DNA from: an uncultured Lacticaseibacillus sp.
GTDB taxonomy: Bacteria > Bacillota > Bacilli > Lactobacillales > Lactobacillaceae
DNA length: 8,041 nt
Reading direction: 5' to 3'
NCBI GenBank assembly: GCA_934339215.1
Contig: CAKRHU010000058.1
Span: 1 to 8,041 of the forward strand
Shown here in pieces: positions 1 to 6,178 of this stretch. The translations under genes and the position numbers were made by a program. The notes beneath the pieces were generated by a model, which saw only the letters and a list, made by a program, of their open reading frames with translations, ran no database searches and had not been told where the DNA came from. The number at the start of each line of letters is the position of its first letter. Within the stretch, counting starts at the first letter, position 1.

Positions 1-855
1 GGTCAACACGGTGTTGCCACCGCCACCATCGCCGCATTGTTTGGGATGGAATGTGAAGTCTTCATGGGCAAAGAAGACACTGAGCGGCAAAAGCTCAATG
101 TGTACCGCATGGAGTTACTCGGCGCCAAAGTCAATGCGGTCACTTCTGGCCAAGGCCTGTTAAAGGATGCTGTTAACGCGGCCTTACAAGACTGGGCTGC
201 GCATCCCGATGACACCTTTTACGTGATCGGTTCTGCCATGGGTCCAGCCCCTTATCCGGCCATGGTGCATGAATTCCAATCCGTGATTTCAAAAGAAGCC
301 AAAAAACAACTTCAAGAAGTTGAAGGTCGCTTGCCTGATGCCGTAGTTGCATGTGTTGGTGGTGGCTCCAATGCCATTGGCTCATTTGCCGATTTCATCG
401 ATGACCCATCAGTCGCCCTTTACGGTGTTGAAGCCGCTGGTGAAGGCGTGGGGACCGGACACACTGCCGCCACGCTTGAAACTGGGACGCCAGGCATTTT
501 CCATGGGATGAAGTCGATTTTCATGCAAAACAACGAAGGCCAAATCGCCAAAGTTTACTCCATTTCTGCGGGGCTTGATTATCCAGGCGTCGGCCCAGAG
601 CATGCGGCGCTTGATGCTTCTGGCCGGGCGCATTATGTCGGCATCACCGATGATGAATCCGTCGACGCTTTTGAATATATTGCCAAAGAAGAAGGCATTA
701 TCGCCGCCGTTGAATCTTGCCATGCGGTCGCATACGTGCAAAAGCTCGCGCCGACGATGCGCAAAGATCAAATCATTATTTGCACGTTATCAGGACGCGG
801 AGACAAAGATGTCGCACAAGTTGCCGCTTATCGGGGGGTCGATGTTCATGAGTAA
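1..855 (+). CDS. trpB: Tryptophan synthase beta chain, 5'-truncated by window edge
   Basis: This is the PLP-dependent beta subunit of tryptophan synthase, which joins indole and L-serine to give L-tryptophan in the cytoplasm as part of an alpha2-beta2 complex. The open frame runs from base 1, with no start codon in the window. The first visible residues, GQHGVAT, match the segment just after the conserved Glu (E109 in Salmonella numbering), so roughly 112 N-terminal residues, including the PLP lysine, lie outside. 284 codons are visible. The PLP-phosphate loop VGGGSNAIG is at 355-381, the segment [14 protein letters not shown] follows, and the PLP-pyridine serine is in LSGRGDKD (Ser codon 790-792). 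The stop is at 853-855. trpA overlaps the last 8 bases, so the two subunits are probably translationally coupled. The TTG at 37 is an internal Leu codon, not the start. The family is certain from near-continuous similarity to known TrpB; nothing looks degraded. Confidence 0.97.
   Translation, partial: GQHGVATATIAALFGMECEVFMGKEDTERQKLNVYRMELLGAKVNAVTSGQGLLKDAVNAALQDWAAHPDDTFYVIGSAMGPAPYPAMVHEFQSVISKEAKKQLQEVEGRLPDAVVACVGGGSNAIGSFADFIDDPSVALYGVEAAGEGVGTGHTAATLETGTPGIFHGMKSIFMQNNEGQIAKVYSISAGLDYPGVGPEHAALDASGRAHYVGITDDESVDAFEYIAKEEGIIAAVESCHAVAYVQKLAPTMRKDQIIICTLSGRGDKDVAQVAAYRGVDVHE
833..838 (+). promoter_or_regulatory. Ribosome binding site for trpA, inside trpB
   Basis: A run of six G lies 9 bases before the ATG at 848 and only 3 bases before an in-frame ATG at 842. 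The spacing favours 848 as the trpA start (MSKLQAV...). The site sits inside the trpB coding region, as expected for coupled translation. Confidence 0.6.
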
Positions 856-1621
856 ATTACAAGCAGTTTTTGAAAATCATAAAGCGTTCATTCCATTTGT
901 TACGGCAGGCGATCCCTCTGCGCAAGCGACCATCGATCAAGTGGTGGCTTTAGCCAAAAATGGAGCGGACATCGTCGAACTCGGCGTGCCGTTCTCTGAT
1001 CCGATTGCGGATGGTCCGGTAATTCAAGCTGCCGGGTTGCGGGCGTTTGCTGGCGGCATCACGGTAGAAGGCGTGTTTGATATCGTCAAGGCGATTCGCG
1101 AACAAACCAATGTGCCACTAGTCTTTTTAACTTATGCCAACATTCCGTTTAAATATGGCTATGATGCGTTTTGTGCGCGGTGTGAAGAACTTGGCGTATA
1201 CGGGTTGGTCATTCCTGATCTGCCTGAAGAAGAAGCTGATGAGATCTTGACTTACACCGAAAAGCACGGTGTGGATTTGATTCCATTGGTCAGCCCAACG
1301 TCTGGCCCGCGGTTGAAGAAGTTGGTGCGTTACGCCACCGGTTTCATCTACATCGTTTCTGCGCTTGGGGTCACCGGGCAGCGTTCAAGCTTTGCCCAAA
1401 ACTTGGATGACCTGATCGCTGATTTGCGCAAAGTGACGGATGCGCCATTATGTGTCGGCTTTGGGGTGCATACGCCGGAACAAGCCAAGAATTTGGCCAA
1501 AGTGGCCGACGGCGTGATTGTTGGGTCGGCCATCGTGCAATTGGCCCAAGAAAGTGACGACGCACCCCAAGCCGTTGGCGATTATGCCAAGGCGATGGTT
1601 GCCGCGATTGCTGAAGCCTAA
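848..1621 (+). CDS. trpA: Tryptophan synthase alpha chain
   Basis: TrpA is a TIM-barrel enzyme that cleaves indole-3-glycerol phosphate to indole and glyceraldehyde-3-phosphate and channels indole to TrpB. The protein has 257 residues, close to the usual 255-270. PFVTAGDP is at residues 16-23. The motif [15 protein letters not shown] (43-57) holds the two catalytic acids, Glu44 and Asp55, equivalent to E49 and D60 of E. coli. Tyr168 in [10 protein letters not shown] matches the active-site Tyr175. The phosphate-binding loops are GFGVHTPEQ (204-212) and VGSAIV (225-230). The position of Salmonella Arg179 is Ala172 here; this position varies in Gram-positive TrpA. The start at 848 is chosen for ribosome-site spacing; 842 would add two residues (Met-Phe). 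The open frame extends back to 575, but that stretch is out of frame inside trpB and does not resemble TrpA. It overlaps trpB by 8 bases and is followed 7 bases later by a terminator, so it ends the trp operon. Confidence 0.97.
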   Translation: MSKLQAVFENHKAFIPFVTAGDPSAQATIDQVVALAKNGADIVELGVPFSDPIADGPVIQAAGLRAFAGGITVEGVFDIVKAIREQTNVPLVFLTYANIPFKYGYDAFCARCEELGVYGLVIPDLPEEEADEILTYTEKHGVDLIPLVSPTSGPRLKKLVRYATGFIYIVSALGVTGQRSSFAQNLDDLIADLRKVTDAPLCVGFGVHTPEQAKNLAKVADGVIVGSAIVQLAQESDDAPQAVGDYAKAMVAAIAEA

Positions 1622-1628
1622 ATCATTG

Positions 1629-1661
1629 AAAAAGTTGAGCGTTTCTGGCTCAACTTTTTTT
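1629..1661 (+). terminator. Intrinsic terminator of the trp operon
   Basis: A perfect 10-bp stem pairs 1631-1640 (AAAGTTGAGC) with 1648-1657 (GCTCAACTTT) around a 7-base loop, extended by A-T pairs to 1629/1659, and it ends in seven T (1655-1661). It begins 7 bases after the trpA stop. The A-run on the left arm would also give a short U-run on the opposite strand, but no gene converges on it. Confidence 0.92.
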
Positions 1662-1676
1662 GTGCGTTCAGCGGCG

Positions 1677-1736
1677 AAAAATATGCCAAAACTAGTATGA
1701 AAATCATTTGAAAAACGTTAAAAAGCTCGTGAAAAA
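1677..1736. other. Phased A-tracts, predicted intrinsically bent DNA
   Basis: Six A-tracts of 4-5 bases lie at 1677-1681, 1688-1691, 1700-1703, 1711-1715, 1720-1724 and 1732-1736. Their centres average 11 bp apart, close to one helical turn. The T-tract of the trp terminator, centred near 1658, is about two turns further upstream. In-phase A-tracts are known to bend DNA. A role in glg promoter architecture or simple terminator-flank composition are both possible; function is inference. Confidence 0.5.
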
Positions 1737-1812
1737 TATTTCAATGATCAAATTATTCGGGTTTACTTGGCGCTTTATGACGCCCAACAAAACGTGTTAT
1801 CCGGGACTTATA

Positions 1813-1826
1813 TGTAAGCGCTTAAT
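1813..1826. promoter_or_regulatory. cre box 1 (probable CcpA operator)
   Basis: TGTAAGCGCTTAAT matches the consensus TGWAARCGYTWNCW at 13 of 14 positions and contains the perfect 10-bp palindrome TAAGCGCTTA (1815-1824). CcpA with HPr-Ser-P binds such sites in Firmicutes to repress or activate carbon genes. It lies about 130 bases upstream of the glgB -10 box, further than a simple repression site, so it could act in activation, in looping with the box at 1968-1981, or on an unseen second promoter. Another LacI-family regulator such as MalR could also use it. Confidence 0.72.
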
Positions 1827-1898
1827 TATTTAGGCATTAATTTTTAAATTTAGTGCGAGGAAGCGATTAGATCAGTCAATGAAGGCGTCTTGATTACA

Positions 1899-1922
1899 AT
1901 GATATTTGGGAAAAAATATCAT
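1899..1922. repeat. 9-bp inverted repeat upstream of the glgB promoter
   Basis: ATGATATTT (1899-1907) and AAATATCAT (1914-1922) are perfect inverted repeats around the 6-base spacer GGGAAA. The dyad centre is about 50 bases upstream of the -10 box and there is no T-run after it, so a terminator is unlikely. It could be a binding site for a dimeric regulator just upstream of the RNA polymerase footprint. No regulator family is recognised. Confidence 0.5.
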
Positions 1923-1953
1923 AATCTCTAGTAGCGAGAACTCAGACAAATCG

Positions 1954-1962
1954 TGTTATACT
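1954..1962 (+). promoter_or_regulatory. Extended -10 promoter of the glg operon
   Basis: TGTTATACT contains the extended element TGn followed by TATACT, which has 5 of 6 matches to TATAAT. At the expected -35 position (about 1934-1939) the sequence GCGAGA is a poor match, which is typical for a promoter leaning on the extended -10 or on an activator. Transcription would start near 1969, giving a leader of roughly 28 bases before glgB. Confidence 0.68.
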
Positions 1963-1967
1963 AGGCG

Positions 1968-1981
1968 TGTAAACGGCATCA
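1968..1981. promoter_or_regulatory. cre box 2 over the expected glg transcription start
   Basis: TGTAAACGGCATCA matches TGWAARCGYTWNCW at 12 of 14 positions; the mismatches are the Y and T after the central CG. It begins 5 bases after the -10 box and ends just before the Shine-Dalgarno site, a placement at which bound CcpA would block initiation or elongation. The two cre centres are about 155 bp apart. This is a weaker sequence match than the upstream box. Confidence 0.5.
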
Positions 1982-1988
1982 AAGGAGG
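1982..1988 (+). promoter_or_regulatory. Ribosome binding site of glgB
   Basis: AAGGAGG at 1982-1988 is a near-perfect anti-16S match, with 8 bases to the ATG at 1997. It supports that ATG over the out-of-frame ATG at 2001. Confidence 0.85.
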
Positions 1989-1996
1989 CGACGTCG

Positions 1997-3880
1997 ATGG
2001 ATGAAACAACATCATCGTGGCTGTATCTGTTCGGTCGTGGTGAAGATTATCAAAGTTATCGACGCTTTGGCGCACATCTGGTGAGCCCAGGCGTTTGGCA
2101 GTTTCTGGTATGGGCCCCGCATGCAGCCGGGGTAGCAGTCGTTGGTGATTTTTCCGATTGGGAACCTGTAGCCTTGACGCCCATCGGGGAAACCGGTTGT
2201 TGGCAAGGGCAACACGCTGGCGACGTGGGGCAATTATATAAATTCCACATCACGACGCAAGCCGGTGAGGTGATCGAAAAAATCGACCCTTACGCTTTCG
2301 CCTTTGAAAAAAAGCCTGGCACCGCGGCGAAGCTGTGCGATTTGCCGCAACATGAATGGCACGATGCCACCTGGCAGGCCCAACAAAAACAACAGCCGAT
2401 TTATTCACGGCCGTTAAATATATACGAAATGCATTTAGGCTCCTTTCAACGTCACGAGGATGGCAGTTACTTATCCTATCAAGAGTTGGCCAAACTCGTG
2501 ATCCCATACGTCAAGCAAATGGGGTATACCCACATTGAATTGATGCCGTTGATGGAACATTTGCTTGATGCATCTTGGGGTTATCAATTGATGGGGTATT
2601 TTGCCGCTACAAGTCGCTTCGGCGCGCCAGAAGATTTCTTAGCGTTTGTCGATGCGGCGCACAAAGCCGGGCTAGGGGTGATTATGGATTGGGTGCCAGG
2701 GCATTTCATTCGCAATACGGACACCTTGGCACAATTTGATGGCACGCCGACGTTTGAATATCAGGATCCGCACCGCGCCGACAACGTACGCTGGGGGACT
2801 TGGAATTTTGATCTCGGCAAAACCCAAGTGCAAAGCTTCTTGATCTCCAGTGCCATGTATTGGCTGGATCACTGCCATCTCGACGGTCTGCGCGTCGATG
2901 CGGTGTCGAACATGTTATATATGGATTACGATGCTGGCAAAGAAAACGACCGCAACGTGAACGGTGGGCGCGACAATCTGGAAGGCCAAGCCTTTTTGAA
3001 GAAGCTGAATACCTCAGTGTTTTCCGCGCATCCAGAAGCCTTGATGATCGCCGAAGAATCTTCCGCTTTTCCCAAAGTTTCAGCGCCGATCGATATGGGT
3101 GGCTTAGGGTTCAACTATAAGTGGAACATGGGGTGGATGAATGACACGCTGAAGTATTTTGAAATGGATCCATACGCGCGGCGCGATCATTTGAATCTGT
3201 TGACGTTTTCTTGGGTGTATACCTACGATGAACAATTTGTTTTACCGTTTTCTCATGATGAAGTGGTGCATGGCAAAAAATCCTTGATGCACAAAATGCC
3301 AGGCGATCGCTACAATCAATTTGCCAATTTGCGGGTGATGTTTGTGTGGCTGATGACCCACCCGGGTAAAAAGTTGTTGTTCATGGGCAGTGAGTGGGGC
3401 CAATTTCTGGAGTGGCGCGATTACAGTGCCTTGGAATGGGTCGACCTTGATGATCCGATGAATGCCGCGATGCAGGAATTCACGAAGACCTTGAACAAAC
3501 TGTACAAAAAGCGCCCAAGTTTATGGGTCAACGACCATGACCCTAGCGGCATGCAAGTGACTAAAGGCGATGGGCCAGAACAGTTAGCTTACATTCGCAA
3601 AGGCGAAACCGCAAATGATTTCACCATTGTGGTGTTGAACTTGATGCCAGAAGAAATTCAAGATTATCCGATCGCCGTTCCTGCTTCAGGCGATTATGAA
3701 ATTGTGTTAAATACTGAAAGTTATCATTTTGGTGGGACTTGGCGCAGGCTTCAGCGCACCTTGCATACGACAGGTGAGCCTATGGATGGCCAACTTGATC
3801 AAGTCCGCGTCGTGTTGCCGGCGATGAGTGCATTATTGATCGCCCCAAAGAAGATCAGGAGGGAACCACATGAGCACTGA
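1997..3880 (+). CDS. glgB: 1,4-alpha-glucan branching enzyme GlgB
   Basis: GlgB cuts alpha-1,4 chains of growing glycogen and transfers them to form alpha-1,6 branches. The protein has 627 residues, like Bacillus-type GlgB and shorter at the N-terminus than the ~728-residue E. coli enzyme. A CBM48 domain spans about residues 15-110 ([18 protein letters not shown]). The GH13 catalytic barrel covers about 140-510: [12 protein letters not shown] (186-197), region I DWVPGHF (231-237), region [10 protein letters not shown] (296-303) with nucleophile Asp301, region III IAEESS (351-356) with probable acid/base Glu353, and region [11 protein letters not shown] (419-427) with Asp421. A C-terminal beta domain follows from about 510 to 618. 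Small departures are AATSR (203-207), where APTSR is common, and a C-terminal NLMP (548-551), where NFTP is usual. It is the first gene of the glg operon, behind the promoter at 1954-1962, and overlaps glgC by 11 bases. All catalytic residues are present, so it should be active. Confidence 0.97.
   Translation: MDETTSSWLYLFGRGEDYQSYRRFGAHLVSPGVWQFLVWAPHAAGVAVVGDFSDWEPVALTPIGETGCWQGQHAGDVGQLYKFHITTQAGEVIEKIDPYAFAFEKKPGTAAKLCDLPQHEWHDATWQAQQKQQPIYSRPLNIYEMHLGSFQRHEDGSYLSYQELAKLVIPYVKQMGYTHIELMPLMEHLLDASWGYQLMGYFAATSRFGAPEDFLAFVDAAHKAGLGVIMDWVPGHFIRNTDTLAQFDGTPTFEYQDPHRADNVRWGTWNFDLGKTQVQSFLISSAMYWLDHCHLDGLRVDAVSNMLYMDYDAGKENDRNVNGGRDNLEGQAFLKKLNTSVFSAHPEALMIAEESSAFPKVSAPIDMGGLGFNYKWNMGWMNDTLKYFEMDPYARRDHLNLLTFSWVYTYDEQFVLPFSHDEVVHGKKSLMHKMPGDRYNQFANLRVMFVWLMTHPGKKLLFMGSEWGQFLEWRDYSALEWVDLDDPMNAAMQEFTKTLNKLYKKRPSLWVNDHDPSGMQVTKGDGPEQLAYIRKGETANDFTIVVLNLMPEEIQDYPIAVPASGDYEIVLNTESYHFGGTWRRLQRTLHTTGEPMDGQLDQVRVVLPAMSALLIAPKKIRREPHEH
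3857..3863 (+). promoter_or_regulatory. Ribosome binding site of glgC, inside glgB
   Basis: AGGAGGG near the 3' end of glgB lies 6 bases before the ATG at 3870. It selects this ATG over the in-frame ATG at 3882, which would be 18 bases away. Confidence 0.8.
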
Positions 3881-5012
3881 AATGTTAGGCATGATCCTAG
3901 CCGGTGGCCAAGGCACTCGACTAGGTAAATTAACGAAAAATACTGCGAAGCCGTCGGTGCCTTTTGGAGGGCGCTATCGGATCATCGACTTCACCTTGAG
4001 TAATTTATCCAACTCTGGGGTCAACACCGTTGGCGTGATCACCCAATATCAACCGCTTGAACTCAATCGCCATGTGCAAAATGGCGCCAGTTGGGGCTTG
4101 AACGAACGCGGCGCTGGTGTGACCATTTTGCAACCATACGCGAGTTCTGAAGGCGAGAAGTTCTTTGAAGGCACAGCGCATGCGATTTATCAAAACATGG
4201 CCTACATCGATTCGTACAATCCGCAATATGTGTTGATTTTATCCGGGGACCATATTTATAAAATGGATTATGAGCGGATGTTAGCTTTCCATAAAGCCAA
4301 GAAAGCGACCTTGACGGTGGCGGTCATGCCAGTATCCTTGGAAGAAGCGACCCGCTTTGGCATTATGAACACCGATGACACCGATCGCATCATCGCTTTT
4401 GAAGAAAAACCTGAAAAACCAAAATCCGATTTGGCCTCAATGGGGATCTACATTTTTGATTGGGCGCCACTGAAGAAATATTTGACTGATTCCTATTCGA
4501 CAGATGGCAAAATGGAAGACTTCGGCAAAGACGTCATTCCAGCCTACTTGGCGCATAACGAACCGACTTTTGCCTACGCCTTTCATGGGTATTGGAAAGA
4601 TGTCGGCACGATTCAAAGTTTGTGGGAAGCCAACATGGAATTCCTGTCGCCGAACAATCCACTGAATATCACCAATCGCAACTGGCGGATCTACTCGCAA
4701 ACCGAAGCCTTGCCGCCGATGTTTTTCACTAAGTCCGCGAAAGTCCAGCGCTCTATGGTCACGGATGGCTCATATGTCGCCGGGACAGTTGAGCACAGCA
4801 TTTTAAGTCAAAACGTCAAAGTCGGTGAAGGCTCGACCATCACGGATTCGATGATCATGCCTAACGCGGTGATCGGTAGAAACGTCACCATCGATCATGC
4901 CATTGTTGGCGAAGATGCAGTCGTTGGCGATAACGGTGAAGTGATCGGTAAGCCAGACGACATTGCAGTGATCGGCTACGGTGAGGTAGTCGGCAGAAAG
5001 GAGAAAGCATGA
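3870..5012 (+). CDS. glgC: Glucose-1-phosphate adenylyltransferase, catalytic subunit GlgC
   Basis: GlgC (ADP-glucose pyrophosphorylase) makes ADP-glucose and pyrophosphate from ATP and glucose-1-phosphate, the committed step of bacterial glycogen synthesis. The protein has 380 residues, usual for Firmicutes. The nucleotidyltransferase domain (about 5-265) has the signature AGGQGTRL (11-18), [15 protein letters not shown] (27-41), the catalytic Asp127 in SGDHIYKMD (125-133, equivalent to D142 of E. coli), FEEKP (177-181) with the glucose-1-phosphate-binding Lys180, SMGIYIF (190-196), and YWKDVGT (241-247) with metal-binding Asp244. A left-handed beta-helix domain of hexapeptide-like repeats (about 290-375) follows, as expected for oligomer contacts and allostery. 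It overlaps glgB by 11 bases and shares an ATGA overlap with glgD. All key residues are intact, so this is the active member of the GlgC-GlgD pair. Effector preference cannot be read from the sequence. Confidence 0.97.
   Translation: MSTEMLGMILAGGQGTRLGKLTKNTAKPSVPFGGRYRIIDFTLSNLSNSGVNTVGVITQYQPLELNRHVQNGASWGLNERGAGVTILQPYASSEGEKFFEGTAHAIYQNMAYIDSYNPQYVLILSGDHIYKMDYERMLAFHKAKKATLTVAVMPVSLEEATRFGIMNTDDTDRIIAFEEKPEKPKSDLASMGIYIFDWAPLKKYLTDSYSTDGKMEDFGKDVIPAYLAHNEPTFAYAFHGYWKDVGTIQSLWEANMEFLSPNNPLNITNRNWRIYSQTEALPPMFFTKSAKVQRSMVTDGSYVAGTVEHSILSQNVKVGEGSTITDSMIMPNAVIGRNVTIDHAIVGEDAVVGDNGEVIGKPDDIAVIGYGEVVGRKEKA
5000..5003 (+). promoter_or_regulatory. Ribosome binding site of glgD, inside glgC
   Basis: GGAG within AAAGGAGA (4997-5004) lies 5 bases before the ATG at 5009, which forms ATGA with the glgC stop. 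A second AAGGAG at 5016-5021 lies only 2 bases from an in-frame ATG at 5024, too close for good initiation, so 5009 is preferred. Confidence 0.65.
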
Positions 5013-6178
5013 GACAAGGAGAAATGGCGGCAGTCATCGATTTAAACGAAGACGTGCACACGCTTTTACCATTAACAGAACATCGTCCCATCGGCACCTT
5101 GCCTTTTGCTGGACGCTATCGCTTGATCGACTTTCCGCTGTCGGCGATCACTGCGGCTGACATTCATTCAGTCGGCTTGTTCATGCCAGAATCTGAGCGC
5201 TCGGTACAAGATCACATTCGCTCAGGCGCCGCTTGGAATTTAGATTTGATTCAAGGCGGGGTGTTCTTATTCCCATATGTGGCCACTCGCGATTATCAAA
5301 ACGATGACTTGCGCGCGCGCTATTATGAAAACTACACGCAATTTCTGCGCGGGTCTGGCTCGAAGTACACCGTGGTGATGGGCGCCAAAAACGTCGCCAA
5401 CGTGAATTTGAATGCGATTTTGAATTATCACAAAGCTGGCGACAATCGGATCACCACAGTTTACAAGAAATTACCGCTTGATCGGATTCGCCCAACGGAT
5501 TGGACCTTGGCGTTATCAGAACAAGGCACTGCTTCGGCGATCGTCCAAGCCAAAGAACGCCACGACGACCAAGGCAAGAATGAAATTCCAAGTTTCATGG
5601 ACATTTATCTGTTGGCGACCACCGACTTGATCGACTTGTTGGATGATGCGGCGCAAAGCCAGGTGTTCCGCCGCTTACCAGAATTGTTGCGGGATTACGT
5701 CTTGGCCAACAACGCCAATGCCTTCGAGTACACTGGCTATTTAGCGCGGATCGATTCGATTCAACGCTACTATGATTCAAACTTACAAATGCTCGATGAT
5801 GCGAGCTTCCAGTCGTTGTTGTTGTCCAGTGTGCCGATTTTGACCAAGAGTAAAAATGAAGTCCCAAGCTTCTTTGCCAAAGATGCTACCGTGGTCAATT
5901 CCTTGTTAGGCACTGGCACTTATATAGAAGGAACGGTGCAAGATTCCGTCGTGTTCCGCAACGTGGTGATCCATCACGACGCGTTAGTCGATCATGCCGT
6001 GGTCATGCAAGGTTCAAAGATCTCCACTGGATCGACGGTGAAGTATGCGATTTTGGATAAAGGTGTGGTGATCGGGCCAAACTTGACCATTGTCGGCAAG
6101 CCAGACCAGCCGATCGTGTTGCGCAAAAACCAAACAGTGTTCCGCGAAAGTGAAGTGGAGGGAAGCGCCCATGCTTAA
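5009..6178 (+). CDS. glgD: GlgD, non-catalytic partner subunit of ADP-glucose pyrophosphorylase
   Basis: GlgD is a paralogue of GlgC found in Firmicutes. In studied cases (Geobacillus, Streptococcus mutans) it is inactive or nearly so alone but raises or tunes GlgC activity in a mixed complex. The protein has 389 residues. The fold is kept: [23 protein letters not shown] spans 22-44, and a C-terminal beta-helix spans about 290-365. The active site is not: the GGxGTRL nucleotide loop is absent (residues 7-20 read [14 protein letters not shown]), the SGDH motif with the catalytic Asp is MGAKN (124-128), no FEEKP is found, SMGIYIF is replaced by SFMDIYLL (195-202), and YWKDVGT aligns with YLARIDS (244-250), where Arg replaces the metal-binding Asp. 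It shares a 4-base ATGA overlap with glgC and an 8-base overlap with glgA, so coupled translation is likely. A start at 5024 would remove five residues but has poor ribosome-site spacing. Confidence 0.94.
   Translation: MRQGEMAAVIDLNEDVHTLLPLTEHRPIGTLPFAGRYRLIDFPLSAITAADIHSVGLFMPESERSVQDHIRSGAAWNLDLIQGGVFLFPYVATRDYQNDDLRARYYENYTQFLRGSGSKYTVVMGAKNVANVNLNAILNYHKAGDNRITTVYKKLPLDRIRPTDWTLALSEQGTASAIVQAKERHDDQGKNEIPSFMDIYLLATTDLIDLLDDAAQSQVFRRLPELLRDYVLANNANAFEYTGYLARIDSIQRYYDSNLQMLDDASFQSLLLSSVPILTKSKNEVPSFFAKDATVVNSLLGTGTYIEGTVQDSVVFRNVVIHHDALVDHAVVMQGSKISTGSTVKYAILDKGVVIGPNLTIVGKPDQPIVLRKNQTVFRESEVEGSAHA
6157..6163 (+). promoter_or_regulatory. Ribosome binding site of glgA, inside glgD
   Basis: GGAGGGA ends 7 bases before the ATG at 6171. 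It supports that start, although the same frame is open back to at least 6090. Confidence 0.75.

Larger units (their letters stand above)
1662..1996. other. Non-coding control region between the trp and glg operons
   Basis: These 335 bases are clearly more A+T-rich than the flanking genes. No convincing gene was found: the only short frames are a 29-codon ATG frame at 1744 without a ribosome site and a startless frame ending at 1817. The stretch contains the phased A-tracts, two cre-like boxes, a dyad, the extended -10 promoter and the glgB ribosome site, each listed separately. The parts at about 1760-1810 and 1830-1895 show no element I can support. Confidence 0.8.

Noticed and set aside
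575..847. Upstream extension of the trpA frame
   Set aside because: It overlaps trpB out of frame, does not resemble TrpA, and the family N-terminus begins at 848.
1744..1833. 29-codon ATG frame in the intergenic region
   Set aside because: It has no ribosome site, no recognisable product and overlaps the cre box; such a length is expected by chance.
1822..1850. Possible second glg promoter after the upstream cre box (TTAATT, 17 bases, TAAATT)
   Set aside because: Both hexamers are weak (3/6 and 4/6) in AT-rich DNA where such pairs arise by chance.
1858..1871. Possible third cre-like box (AGGAAGCGATTAGA)
   Set aside because: It matches only about 10 of 14 consensus positions and lacks the leading TG, so it is too weak to call.
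1742..1902. Three copies of CAATGA in the intergenic region (1742, 1877, 1897)
   Set aside because: The hexamer is short and the spacing irregular, so chance is sufficient.
6090..6170. Upstream extension of the glgA frame
   Set aside because: It translates glgD out of frame, while the standard GlgA N-terminus with a ribosome site starts at 6171.
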